A stretch of DNA of 64,000 nucleotides from Delftia acidovorans (lineage in GTDB: Bacteria > Pseudomonadota > Gammaproteobacteria > Burkholderiales > Burkholderiaceae_C): positions 124,001 to 188,000 of the forward strand of contig JAITUC010000024.1 in NCBI GenBank assembly GCA_031286585.1, written 5' to 3'. Below are positions 1 to 8,125 of this stretch, one piece after another. Position 1 is the first letter of the stretch, and the number at the start of each line of letters is the position of its first letter. The notes below the pieces were generated by a model. That model had not been told where the DNA came from, searched no databases, and saw nothing but the letters and a program-made list of their open reading frames with translations. The position numbers and the translations under genes were made by a program.

Positions 1-755
1 TACTGGGCAACGTGGTGTCGTCGGGCATCAAGGTGCTGGTGCTGGCCGTCATCGTGGGCATCGGCTCGGGCTTGTTCGCCGAGTTTCAGGTGCAGCCGGC
101 CGAGCCATCCATCGACCACTCCGTGGTCGTGATGCTGGCCTCGCTGACGCTGTTGGCCTTGGGCATCTTCGGGCCGGGCATTGCGACCGGGCTGGTGTCC
201 GGCGGCCCGCAACTCGGCGCGGGCGCGATGGCCGGTGCCGCGCTGGGTGCAGCCGGTGCTGCTGTTGCCGTGGGCGCTGCGGCCACGGGCGTCGGCGGCG
301 CGGTCGCCGCCGGGGCGCGCATGGCACCCGCAGCCGCCAAGCTGGCCGGCAGCGGAGCGCGTGCCGCCACCGGAGCCGCCAGCAGCGCACGGTCGGCGTT
401 TCAGGCGGGATCTGCATCCGCCGGCTGTGGCCTCAAGGGCGCTGCCGCTGGTGTCGGCAATGTCGCCAAGACCGGCGCACAGGCGGCCGGGCAGAAGGTG
501 GCCGAGGGCGCACGCTCGATGAAAGAGCGTGTCGCCGCTGCTTTCCGGCCCGATGACGCCGGATCGGCTTCGGGAGCCGGTGCCGCGCAGGCGGCAAACG
601 AGCCGACCCCATCCGCTGCACAACCCGCCTGGGCCAAGCGCCTGCACCGCAGGCAACAGATCACCCATGCCGCAACCACCGCCGCCCACACGCTGCGCGG
701 CGGCGACGGCGGCAGCTCCAGCCAGGGGCCAAGCCTTCGCGATTCCGATTCCTGA
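1..755 (+). CDS. trbL: TrbL, conjugal transfer inner-membrane protein (C-terminal part)
   Basis: This is the last ~250 residues of a VirB6/TrbL-type polytopic component of the type IV secretion channel; the 5' end is outside the window. Two hydrophobic segments are visible (about residues 8-25 and 40-65 of the fragment), followed by a long Ala/Gly-rich, low-complexity, cytoplasmic-looking tail ending in a basic stretch, which is typical of TrbL of Tn4371-like ICEs. It lies 18 bp before trbF in the same direction, with an AAGGAG ribosome site in the gap. The assignment rests mostly on position and composition. Confidence 0.8.
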   Translation, partial: LGNVVSSGIKVLVLAVIVGIGSGLFAEFQVQPAEPSIDHSVVVMLASLTLLALGIFGPGIATGLVSGGPQLGAGAMAGAALGAAGAAVAVGAAATGVGGAVAAGARMAPAAAKLAGSGARAATGAASSARSAFQAGSASAGCGLKGAAAGVGNVAKTGAQAAGQKVAEGARSMKERVAAAFRPDDAGSASGAGAAQAANEPTPSAAQPAWAKRLHRRQQITHAATTAAHTLRGGDGGSSSQGPSLRDSDS

Positions 756-773
756 TCCTCAAGGAGAACTTCC

Positions 774-1478
774 ATGCGATTCAAACGACCGCAGGTGCGC
801 TACGCCGATGCGCCGCAACCTGCCACCCCGTACCAATCCGCGGCGCAAGTCTGGGACGAGCGCATCGGCTCGGCCCGCGTGCAGGCGAAGAACTGGCGCC
901 TGATGGCGTTTGGCTGCCTGACGCTGGCGGTGTTGATGGCCGGCGGCCTCGTCTGGCGCTCGGCGCAGTCCATCGTCACGCCCTATGTGATCGAGGTGGA
1001 CAACGCAGGCCAGGTGCGCGCCGTTGGCGAAGCCGCCACGCCGTACCGGCCCAGCGATGCGCAGGTGGCTTATCACCTGGGCCGTTTTATCGGGCTGGTG
1101 CGCTCGCTATCCATTGACCCCATCGTCGTCCGCCAGAACTGGCTCGATGCCTACGACTACACGACCGACAAGGGCGCTGTGGTGCTCAACGAGTACGCCC
1201 GCGTGAACGATCCGTTCGCGCGCATCGGCAAGGAGTCGGTGACGGTGCAGATCACCAGCGTGACCCGCGCCAGCGACACGTCTTTCAACGTGCGCTGGAC
1301 GGAGACGCGCTTTGTCAATGGCGCGCTGGATCGCACCGAACGCTGGAACGCCGTGGTTTCCATAGTGCAGCAGACGCCGCGCACCGAGCAGCGCGTGCGC
1401 AAGAACCCCTTGGGCATCTACGTCAACGGGCTGTCGTGGAGCCGTGAACTGGAAGCGAACGAAGGAGCAAAACCATGA
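774..1478 (+). CDS. trbF: TrbF, VirB8-like conjugal transfer protein
   Basis: This 234-residue bitopic inner-membrane protein is a VirB8 homologue that nucleates assembly of the conjugative type IV secretion system. A short cytoplasmic N-terminus is followed by one membrane helix at about residues 43-62 and a periplasmic NTF2-like domain; the length is normal for TrbF. The start is supported by AAGGAG ending 6 bases before the ATG. The stop overlaps the trbG start (ATGA), so translation is probably coupled. Confidence 0.92.
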   Translation: MRFKRPQVRYADAPQPATPYQSAAQVWDERIGSARVQAKNWRLMAFGCLTLAVLMAGGLVWRSAQSIVTPYVIEVDNAGQVRAVGEAATPYRPSDAQVAYHLGRFIGLVRSLSIDPIVVRQNWLDAYDYTTDKGAVVLNEYARVNDPFARIGKESVTVQITSVTRASDTSFNVRWTETRFVNGALDRTERWNAVVSIVQQTPRTEQRVRKNPLGIYVNGLSWSRELEANEGAKP

Positions 1479-2467
1479 ATGATCTTTTCCGTAAATCCGT
1501 CCTGCCGGTAATTCTGTTTGTCCTGGCGGGCTGCGCCACGCAGGGCAAGCCGCCGCCCGTTATCTCGCTCGATGAAACCGTGCAGGCCCAGCCGCTGCCG
1601 GAACCACCCGCGCCGGTGGAAGTGGTCAAAGTGCCCGAGCCGCTGGCGCTGCCGGCGCAGTTGAAGCCAATGCCCGAGGCAGAAGACGCCAAGCCCGCGC
1701 CGGAACCGACCGACGAGAAGGTGCGCGTCTCGCGGGCCAATACGGAGGCCCGCGTTGCGCCCACGCGCGAGGGCTACGTCAACGCGATTCAGGTGTGGCC
1801 TTTCACGGATGGCGCGCTGTATCAGGTCTATGCGGCCGTGGGCCGCGTAACCGTGATCGCGCTCCAGCCGGGCGAGGAACTGGTGACGGTGGCCGCCGGC
1901 GATACCGTGCGCTGGATCGTCGGAGACACATCGAGCGGCAGCGGCGATGCGTTGCGGGTCAATGTGATGGTGAAGCCGATCCGCTCGGGCCTGAAGACCA
2001 ATCTGGTCATCACGACCAGTCGGCGCACTTACCTGCTGGAACTGACCTCGACCGAGAAGACGTGGATGGCATCGGTGTCCTGGGAGTACCCGAAGGACAA
2101 GATGCTGGCCTTGCAGCGCCAGGCGCAGGCGGCGAGTGCCGCTGCGCCAGTCGATGCCGGGCTGTCGCTGGAGAAGATCCGCTTTCGCTACGCCGTCAGC
2201 GGCAGCAATCCGCCGTGGAAGCCGCTGCGCGCCTTCGATGACGGCGAGAAGGTCTATATCCAGTTTCCCGCTGGCATCGCGCAAGGCGAGCTGCCGCCGC
2301 TGTTCGTCATCGGCGCGCAGGGCGATGGGCAACTGGTGAACTACCGCTTCCGCTCGCCGTACTACATCGTGGATCGCCTGTTCGGCGCGGCCGAACTGCG
2401 CCTGGGAGGCGACAAGGGCGACGTGGTGCGGATCGAGCGCACGGACGGCGTGGCGCGGAGGAACTGA
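1475..2467 (+). CDS. trbG: TrbG, VirB9-like outer-membrane-associated transfer protein
   Basis: This 330-residue VirB9/CagX family protein forms the outer-membrane core complex with TrbI. It starts with a lipoprotein-type signal (VLAGC, Cys20), then has a Pro/Glu-rich spacer (about 35-85) and the beta-sandwich VirB9 domain to the end. A GAAGGAG site precedes the ATG. It overlaps trbF by 4 nt and ends 1 nt before trbI, which is the standard compact trb operon arrangement. Confidence 0.93.
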   Translation: MNDLFRKSVLPVILFVLAGCATQGKPPPVISLDETVQAQPLPEPPAPVEVVKVPEPLALPAQLKPMPEAEDAKPAPEPTDEKVRVSRANTEARVAPTREGYVNAIQVWPFTDGALYQVYAAVGRVTVIALQPGEELVTVAAGDTVRWIVGDTSSGSGDALRVNVMVKPIRSGLKTNLVITTSRRTYLLELTSTEKTWMASVSWEYPKDKMLALQRQAQAASAAAPVDAGLSLEKIRFRYAVSGSNPPWKPLRAFDDGEKVYIQFPAGIAQGELPPLFVIGAQGDGQLVNYRFRSPYYIVDRLFGAAELRLGGDKGDVVRIERTDGVARRN

Positions 2468-2468
2468 C

Positions 2469-3743
2469 ATGAGCCAGGACGACACTCCAGACCATGCCGC
2501 GCCACAGGCGGGCAAGGTGGCGCCCGAGGCGGTTGCGCTGCGCGCCCAGCCGCGCCCGGTCACGCGGCTGAACCGGCGCACGCTGGCCATGCTTACCGGC
2601 GGCCTGTCGGTCGCTGTGCTCGGGGCTACGATCTGGTCATTGCAGCCGCATCGACGCGGCGCGGGCGAGCAGACCGAGCTTTACAACGTCGATCGCGTCT
2701 CGAAGTCCGAAGGGCTGGATGGCCTGCCGACCGACTACTCGAAGCTGCCGCCGAAGGTGCCAGAGCTGGGGCCGCCGCTGCCGGGCGATCTTGGCCCGGC
2801 CATCGTGAAGTCGCAGCAGCCGGTGACGCCAACCTATGCGCCGCCGGGGCACGACCCGGAGGATGCGCGACGCAAAGAAGCGGATGCGGCGGCGGCTTCG
2901 TCAGTGTTCTTCCGCTCGGATGGCCAAGGCCAGAGCGCCGCCACCGTGGCGCAGGCCGCGCCGGGTGCGCCTGGCGGCGCAAGCACGCTCGCGGCCTTCG
3001 ACCATCTCGCCGCCGGGCCGGCCTCGACGGCGGCCCAGCCTGCCGACCCGACCACCATGCAGAACCGGCAAGACCAGAAAGAGGCGTTCCTGAAAGGCGG
3101 TTCTACGGAAACCCGCAATTCCGGCAATTTGGCGCTGCCAGCATCGCCGTATCAGGTAATGGCCGGAACGGTGATCGCCGGTGCGCTGGTGACAGGCATC
3201 AAGTCCGACTTGCCGGGCGACGTGATCGCCACGGTGACGGAGCCGGTCTACGACACGGCGACGGGCAAGTTCCTGTTGATCCCGCAGGGCTCGCGCATCC
3301 TGGGCAAATACAACAGCCAGGTGAGCTACGGGCAGAGTCGCGTGCAGGTAGTGTGGAACCGGGTCATCCTGCCGGACACGTCCTCGCTGAAGCTCGACAA
3401 CCTTGCGGGCACTGACCCGGCCGGATATTCCGGCCTTGAAGATGGCGTCGATTGGCATTGGGATCGGGTCTTTGCTGGCGCGGCGCTGACGACGCTGCTG
3501 GGCGTAGGCGCCGAGCTGGCCGCGCCGGAGAACCGGCAGGGCGGCAACCGCATCGTGATCGCCGGGCGCGACAGCGCGCAGGACAGCATCAATCAGGTCG
3601 GTCAGGAGATGACCCGGCGCAACATGAACATCCAGCCGACGCTGACCGAGCGGCCGGGCCTGCCGGTGAGGATCATCGTCAACCGCGATCTGGTGTTGCG
3701 ACCGTACCAACCGATGTTCTTCCAGCGGGGGGCAATGCAATGA
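2469..3743 (+). CDS. trbI: TrbI, VirB10-like channel protein
   Basis: This 424-residue VirB10 homologue spans both membranes and gates the type IV secretion channel. It has a cytoplasmic N-terminus, one membrane helix at about residues 38-58, a Pro-rich periplasmic segment (about 85-130) and a C-terminal VirB10 beta-barrel domain containing the family-typical stretch around GSRILGKYNSQVSYGQSRVQ. Its ATG lies just after the trbG stop, and its stop overlaps the next start (ATGA). Confidence 0.93.
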   Translation: MSQDDTPDHAAPQAGKVAPEAVALRAQPRPVTRLNRRTLAMLTGGLSVAVLGATIWSLQPHRRGAGEQTELYNVDRVSKSEGLDGLPTDYSKLPPKVPELGPPLPGDLGPAIVKSQQPVTPTYAPPGHDPEDARRKEADAAAASSVFFRSDGQGQSAATVAQAAPGAPGGASTLAAFDHLAAGPASTAAQPADPTTMQNRQDQKEAFLKGGSTETRNSGNLALPASPYQVMAGTVIAGALVTGIKSDLPGDVIATVTEPVYDTATGKFLLIPQGSRILGKYNSQVSYGQSRVQVVWNRVILPDTSSLKLDNLAGTDPAGYSGLEDGVDWHWDRVFAGAALTTLLGVGAELAAPENRQGGNRIVIAGRDSAQDSINQVGQEMTRRNMNIQPTLTERPGLPVRIIVNRDLVLRPYQPMFFQRGAMQ

Positions 3744-3985
3744 GCACGACCAAGAAGCTGCGGCTTGGGCCGCTGCCAAAACTGGAGTCCACGAAGCTGA
3801 CCTTTGCGTGCCCGGCCAGCCTGAAAGCCGACCTCGACCGCTATGCCGCGCTACACGCGCAGACCTACGGCGAAGCAGTCGATGCGACAACACTCATCCC
3901 GCACATGCTGGAGGCATTCATGGCGGGAGATCGTGGATTCAGGAAGGACACGGCAACATGGAGCGCGCCATCGAAGCCGACGTGA
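3740..3985 (+). CDS. DUF2274 protein, last gene of the transfer module
   Basis: This 81-residue basic protein matches the DUF2274 family that regularly follows trbI in Tn4371-like ICEs. The start overlaps the trbI stop by 4 nt. The predicted fold is a short lead, then helices around LKADLDRYAALHAQTYGEAV, which resembles a ribbon-helix-helix-like DNA-binding or partner-binding element. No function is established. A perfect 10-bp hairpin lies 31 bp after its stop, so it closes the operon. Confidence 0.8.
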   Translation: MSTTKKLRLGPLPKLESTKLTFACPASLKADLDRYAALHAQTYGEAVDATTLIPHMLEAFMAGDRGFRKDTATWSAPSKPT

Positions 3986-4016
3986 TGGCGTCGCTCACAC
4001 CCTGCGGCATTCATCG

Positions 4017-4042
4017 AACGCGCAGCCTTGGAGCTGCGCGTT
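4017..4042 (+). terminator. Hairpin closing the trb operon
   Basis: AACGCGCAGC and GCTGCGCGTT form a perfect 10-bp stem with a 6-nt loop (CTTGGA). It is followed by CTTCATTC, a weak T-rich tail, so it may be an imperfect intrinsic terminator. It sits 31 bp after the DUF2274 stop. Confidence 0.65.
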
Positions 4043-4309
4043 CTTCATTCTGGATGCCACCAATCCACTGGACTATGATGGTGAAACAAGCCCGCCGCCC
4101 CTCGGCAATCCAGCACGATCAGGTGCGATCCGGCTTTCTCTCCCGACGCTCCTATGTGGCTCCTAGCCAATCAAGCCGCAGTCCTGCGACGCGGCCCCAA
4201 AAAGAGCTAACCTACTGTCCCATATACGGTTTCAATCCTTGCGTGCTTTGCACGAAAGACTTGACACCAGAACTTTTTTGTTGTCTGGAGGGCGTCGTTG
4301 AAACGCCAC
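4043..4309. other. Gene-free ICE/chromosome junction region
   Basis: No convincing gene is present. Base composition drops from the surrounding ~68% GC to a visibly AT-richer stretch at about 4195-4285, and codon structure is lost. A small hairpin GGCGT/ACGCC lies at 4291-4307. The ICE right end should fall here because the DUF2274 operon ends just before it and the intact pckG terminator begins at 4310. Confidence 0.5.
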
Positions 4310-4337
4310 AAAAAAGCCTCGCAGTGCGAGGCTTTTT
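4310..4337 (-). terminator. Intrinsic terminator of pckG
   Basis: AAAAAGCCTCGC, a 3-nt loop and GCGAGGCTTTTT form a perfect 12-bp inverted repeat. A-runs and T-runs on both sides allow termination in both directions. It lies 18 bp beyond the pckG stop codon on the minus strand. Confidence 0.9.
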
Positions 4338-4355
4338 CCATGGGCTGGCGCCGGA

Positions 4356-6221
4356 TCAGGCCGCCAGGCGCTTTTCAAGTTCGGCCTTGGTGGCCAGCAG
4401 TTCCTGGGGCAGCTTGTGGGCCAGCTTGTCGAAGTGCTCGGTATGCAGCTGCATTTCCTCGGCCCAGGCGGCCTTGTCGATGCTGGTCACGCTGGCGAAC
4501 TGGTCGGCGGAGAAGTCCAGGCCGGTCCAGTTGATCTCGGCGTACTGCGGCGCAATGCCGAAGGCGGTCTGCTCGCCCTGGGCCTGGCCTTCGATGCGGT
4601 CGATCATCCACTTCAGCACGCGCATGTTCTCGCCGTAGCCGGGCCAGACGAACTTGCCGTCGGCATTCTTGCGGAACCAGTTGGTGGTGAAGATCTTGGG
4701 CAGGGCGGCGCCCTGGCCTTCGATCTTGGCGCCCAGCGTGAGCCAGTGCTGGAAGTAGTCGCTCATGTTGTAGCCGGCAAACGGCAGCATGGCGAAGGGG
4801 TCGCGGCGCACCACGCCCTGGGCGCCGAAGGCGGCGGCCGTGGTTTCCGAACCCATGGTGGCGGCCATGTAGACGCCTTCGGTCCAGTTGCGGGCCTCGG
4901 TCACCAGCGGCACCGTGGTGGAGCGGCGGCCGCCGAAGATGATGGCGTCGATCTTCACGCCCTTGGGATCGTCCCAGGCTTCGTCCAGCGCGGGGTTGTT
5001 GATCGCGGCCACGGTGAAGCGGGCGTTGGGGTGGGCGGCCTTGGCGCCGGTTTCGCGGGCGATCTGGGGCGTCCAGTCCTTGCCCTGCCAGTCGATCAGG
5101 TGATCGGGCTGCTTGCCGGTGTCCTTGTCCATGCCTTCCCACCACACGTCGTTGTCATCGGTCAGCGCGACGTTCGTGAAGATCACGTTCTTGTCGAGGC
5201 TGGCCATGCAGTTGGGGTTGGTGTGGTAGTTCGTGCCGGGGGCCACGCCGAAGTAGCCGGCCTCGGGGTTGATGGCGCGCAGCGAGCCGTCGGCCTGGGG
5301 CTTGATCCAGGCGATGTCGTCGCCGATGGTGGTGACCTTCCAGCCTTCGAAGACCTTGGGCGGCACCAGCATGGAGAAGTTGGTCTTGCCGCAGGCGCTG
5401 GGGAAGGCCGCAGCCACGTGGTACTTCTTGCCCTGGGGGTTGGTCACGCCCAGGATGAGCATGTGCTCGGCCAGCCAGCCCTGGTCGCGGCCCATGGTGG
5501 AGGCGATGCGCAGCGCAAAGCACTTCTTGCCCAGCAGGGCGTTGCCGCCGTAGCCCGAGCCATAGCTCCAGATTTCGCGCGTCTCGGGATAGTGGACGAT
5601 GTACTTGGTCTTGTTGCAGGGCCAGCTGGTCTGGTCCTTCTCGCCTTCGGCCAGGGGGGCGCCCACGGTGTGCATGCAGGGAACGAACTCGCCTTCCACG
5701 CCGATCACGTCATACACGGCACGGCCCATGCGGGTCATGATCTTCATGTTGACGGCCACATAGGCGCTGTCGGACAGCTCCACGCCCACGTGGGCGATGG
5801 GCGAGCCCAGCGGGCCCATGGAGAAGGGCACCACATACATGGTGCGGCCGGCCATGCAGCCGTCGAACAGCGGCTGCAGCGTGGCGCGCATCTCGTTCGG
5901 GGCCATCCAGTTGTTGGTCGGGCCTGCGTCTTCCTTGTTGGCCGAGCAGATGTAAGTGCGGTCCTCGACGCGCGCCACGTCGGACGGGTCGGACCAGGCC
6001 AGGTAGCTGCCGGGGCGCTTGACGGGATCGAGCTTCTTGAAGGTGCCGGCATCGACGAGCTGCTGGCACAGCTGCTCGTACTCTTCCTGGGAGCCGTCGC
6101 ACCAGTGGATCCTGGCGGGCTTGCACAGTGCGGCCATCTCGGCCACCCAGGCGATCAGGCGGCTGTTCTTGACGTAGGCAGGGGCCTGGATGTTCAGGCC
6201 TTGCATGACGGGTGCGTTCAT
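4356..6221 (-). CDS. pckG: Phosphoenolpyruvate carboxykinase (GTP)
   Basis: This 621-residue cytoplasmic enzyme converts oxaloacetate and GTP to phosphoenolpyruvate, CO2 and GDP, the first committed step of gluconeogenesis. The GTP-type kinase-1a motif [10 protein letters not shown] is at residues 273-282, and the length is normal for the family. I start at the ATG at 6221 because GAAGGAAG lies 8-9 bases upstream; the open frame extends further but its extra N-terminus is not family-like. It is monocistronic, with its own terminator and a 326-bp upstream region containing a dyad. Confidence 0.97.
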   Translation of the reverse strand: MNAPVMQGLNIQAPAYVKNSRLIAWVAEMAALCKPARIHWCDGSQEEYEQLCQQLVDAGTFKKLDPVKRPGSYLAWSDPSDVARVEDRTYICSANKEDAGPTNNWMAPNEMRATLQPLFDGCMAGRTMYVVPFSMGPLGSPIAHVGVELSDSAYVAVNMKIMTRMGRAVYDVIGVEGEFVPCMHTVGAPLAEGEKDQTSWPCNKTKYIVHYPETREIWSYGSGYGGNALLGKKCFALRIASTMGRDQGWLAEHMLILGVTNPQGKKYHVAAAFPSACGKTNFSMLVPPKVFEGWKVTTIGDDIAWIKPQADGSLRAINPEAGYFGVAPGTNYHTNPNCMASLDKNVIFTNVALTDDNDVWWEGMDKDTGKQPDHLIDWQGKDWTPQIARETGAKAAHPNARFTVAAINNPALDEAWDDPKGVKIDAIIFGGRRSTTVPLVTEARNWTEGVYMAATMGSETTAAAFGAQGVVRRDPFAMLPFAGYNMSDYFQHWLTLGAKIEGQGAALPKIFTTNWFRKNADGKFVWPGYGENMRVLKWMIDRIEGQAQGEQTAFGIAPQYAEINWTGLDFSADQFASVTSIDKAAWAEEMQLHTEHFDKLAHKLPQELLATKAELEKRLAA

Positions 6222-6436
6222 CGCGGAGCTTCCTTCAATTGAAAAAACCAGTTTTTCAAAGGGGACGCGCCTGTTGCCGCGCCAACTTTGAGAAACGGGC
6301 TCTCGTTCAGTCGGCGCGCGAAGGAAGCTCTTCTCGGGGCGGCGAGGCGGCGCTGGCGGAAGCTGGCGGCGCACCGGCTGGGGATTCGATTCTAGGGAGC
6401 GGTCACGAATTTGTCAGCAAACGAATGGCAAAAACT

Positions 6437-6451
6437 ATGCATTCTGTGCAT
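6437..6451. promoter_or_regulatory. Dyad ATGCA-N5-TGCAT upstream of pckG
   Basis: The sequence ATGCATTCTGTGCAT is a perfect 5-bp inverted repeat, about 215 bp upstream of the pckG start. A further ATGCA lies at 6458-6462. The arrangement suggests an operator for an unidentified gluconeogenesis regulator. No regulator gene is adjacent. Confidence 0.4.
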
Positions 6452-6496
6452 CAAAGTATGCAATATAGATGCGTGATTTGCCTGGTGAACAGGCAA

Positions 6497-6525
6497 GAAA
6501 AAAAGCCCCGCAAAGGCGGGGCTTT
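6497..6525 (-). terminator. Intrinsic terminator of the small membrane protein gene
   Basis: On the minus strand a 7-bp GCCCCGC/GCGGGGC stem with loop CTTT is followed by a run of T residues (complement of A at 6498-6504). It is 22 bp after the stop of the 50-residue gene at 6548. Confidence 0.88.
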
Positions 6526-6547
6526 AGGTGGGGAAGGCAGGGCTTGG

Positions 6548-6700
6548 TCAGGCCATGTTCACCGCAATGAAGGCCAGCAGGAACATCATCACGGCACCGG
6601 CCAGCGGCAGGATGACGGGGATGTAGGGCACGACGGCCTCCGTGGCGTCGTCGGTGGCCGAGGCTTCGGTGGCGTGGTTCGCGGCGGGATCATGCGACAT
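6548..6700 (-). CDS. Small single-pass membrane protein, function unknown
   Basis: This is a 50-residue protein with an acidic, Ala-rich, soluble N-terminus (1-23) and one hydrophobic helix (about 27-48). The ATG at 6700 is preferred over an upstream in-frame ATG because AGGAG lies 8 bases before it. It has its own intrinsic terminator. I do not recognise the family; it resembles the small one-helix accessory subunits of respiratory or transport complexes only in general shape. Confidence 0.65.
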   Translation of the reverse strand: MSHDPAANHATEASATDDATEAVVPYIPVILPLAGAVMMFLLAFIAVNMA

Positions 6701-6790
6701 GCGGTGCGCTCCTGGCAGCAGTGGGGTTCGGACCATTCTAGGCAGTGTCGGCGGCACGCGCGTCTGGGGAAAGCCATGACGCACGCGGCA

Positions 6791-7990
6791 TCATGCCGCG
6801 TTGACCTGCATGCCCTCGGCCTGCAGGGCAGCGATGACCTCTTCGATATGGGCCTTGTTGCGCGTCTGCAGCACCAGCTCGATCTCCACGCTTTGCGCGG
6901 CCAGCATGGTGAAGGCGCGCTGGTGGTGGACTTCCTCGATATTGGCGCCCGCCGCCGCCACCGTGGCCGTGATGCGCGCCAGCACGCCGGGCACGTCGCG
7001 TGCGCTGACCTTGATGCGCGCCAGCCGCCCGGAACGCACCATGCCGCGCCCGATGATGGCCGCCAGCAGCAGCGGGTCGATGTTGCCGCCCGACAGGATC
7101 AGCCCCACCTTCTTGCCCGCGAAGTGCTGCGGATGGCGCAGCAGCGCGGCCAGGCCCGCGGCGCCCGCGCCCTCGACCAGGGTCTTCTCGATCTCCAGCA
7201 GCATGAGCACGGCCTGCTCGATGTCGCCTTCATCGACCAGCAGCATGTCGTCCACCAGGCGAGACACGACTTCCTGCGTGATCGCGCCGGGCTGGGTGAC
7301 GGCAATGCCCTCGGCGATGGTCGAGGTGCCCATGGGCAGCCCGGCCTGGCGCACGGCATTGAACATGGACGGAAAGCGCTGGGTCTGCACGCCGATGATC
7401 TCGATGCCCGGGTTCAGTCCCTTGGCGGCCGTGGCCACGCCCGCGATCAGGCCGCCGCCGCCGATGGCCACGATGAGCTGGTCCAGGTCGGGCTGCTCGG
7501 CCAGCATCTCCAGCGCCAGCGTGCCCTGGCCCGCCGCGATCTGCTCGTCGTCATAGGGGTGGACGAAGCACAGGCCCTGCTGCTCGGCCAGCGTGTAGGC
7601 ATGCTGGCGCGCCTCGGCCAGGGAGTCGCCGTGCAGCACGATCTCGGCGCCGAAGCCGCGCGTGCGCTCCACCTTCACGCCCGGCGTGAAGCGCGGCATG
7701 ACGATGACGGCACGCACGCCCAGGCGCTGCGCGTGGTAGGCCACGCCCTGGGCATGGTTGCCGGCACTCATGGCGACCACGCCGCGTGCGCGCTCCTCGG
7801 GCGAGAGCTGGGCCAGCTTGTTGAGGGCGCCGCGTTCCTTGAACGAGGCCGTGAACTGCAGGTTCTCGAACTTGAGATAGACCTGCGCTCCCGTGATCTG
7901 GGACAGCGTGCGCGATTCCACGCAGGGCGTTTCGAGCACGGCGCCGCGCAGGCGGTCGGCGGCATTCTGGATGTCTTGGAGGCTGAGCAT
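6791..7990 (-). CDS. Threonine ammonia-lyase (dehydratase) with C-terminal ACT domain
   Basis: This 399-residue PLP enzyme deaminates threonine to 2-oxobutanoate and ammonia. The PLP lysine is K51 in SFKERGALNKL, the glycine loop is AIGGGGLIAG, and a single ACT-type regulatory domain fills the last ~75 residues. This length and single ACT domain fit the ~400-residue ilvA/tdcB-like class rather than the long two-ACT biosynthetic IlvA. The ATG at 7990 aligns with the family N-terminus (MLSLQDI). It stands alone, divergent from the AraC regulator. Confidence 0.93.
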   Translation of the reverse strand: MLSLQDIQNAADRLRGAVLETPCVESRTLSQITGAQVYLKFENLQFTASFKERGALNKLAQLSPEERARGVVAMSAGNHAQGVAYHAQRLGVRAVIVMPRFTPGVKVERTRGFGAEIVLHGDSLAEARQHAYTLAEQQGLCFVHPYDDEQIAAGQGTLALEMLAEQPDLDQLIVAIGGGGLIAGVATAAKGLNPGIEIIGVQTQRFPSMFNAVRQAGLPMGTSTIAEGIAVTQPGAITQEVVSRLVDDMLLVDEGDIEQAVLMLLEIEKTLVEGAGAAGLAALLRHPQHFAGKKVGLILSGGNIDPLLLAAIIGRGMVRSGRLARIKVSARDVPGVLARITATVAAAGANIEEVHHQRAFTMLAAQSVEIELVLQTRNKAHIEEVIAALQAEGMQVNAA

Positions 7991-8075
7991 GGCGCATTGT
8001 GGCGCACTGCGGCCCGGGCGCGCGGCGGGGCACGCCATGGATTCCCCGCAGAAAGCGCCGTTCCGGCGTGATCCT

Positions 8076-8094
8076 TAAAATAAGAATCATTCTT
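8076..8094. promoter_or_regulatory. Fur-box-like palindrome
   Basis: AAGAAT-C-ATTCTT is a perfect 13-bp palindrome at 8082-8094. The 19-bp window centred on it matches 13 of 19 positions of the Fur consensus. It lies about 32 bp upstream of the AraC regulator, whose neighbour is an iron-siderophore reductase. Confidence 0.5.
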
Positions 8095-8125
8095 GTCTGT
8101 GGGGCGCGCGACGCTCCGGCTGGCC

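Larger units (their letters stand above)
1..4309. mobile_element. Right part of a Tn4371-like integrative conjugative element
   Basis: The gene order trbL-trbF-trbG-trbI-DUF2274 with 4-nt overlaps is the conserved distal end of the mating-pair-formation module of Tn4371-family ICEs, and the next gene (pckG) is a housekeeping gene. Only the right arm is in the window; the integrase, trbB-E/J and the cargo lie to the left. The outer limit given here is the last base before the pckG terminator and is an upper bound, because no attR repeat can be fixed without the left end. Confidence 0.7.
6222..6547. other. Intergenic region upstream of pckG
   Basis: This region holds the pckG ribosome site and promoter area, an AT-rich island with a dyad at 6437-6451, further TGCA repeats to about 6472, and the terminator of the small gene to its right. 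No gene is seen in it. Confidence 0.7.

Noticed and set aside
4333..4341. TTTTTCCAT as an attachment site of the Tn4371-like element
   Set aside because: It resembles the 8-bp core I recall for this family but has an extra base and is part of the pckG terminator; without the left end it cannot be supported.
3808..4638. Open frame spanning the ICE end and the pckG 3' end
   Set aside because: Crosses two terminators and has no codon bias or start signal.
4416..6242. 608-codon open frame antisense to pckG
   Set aside because: His/Gly/Val-rich shadow of a high-GC gene; no family resemblance, and pckG on the other strand is unambiguous.
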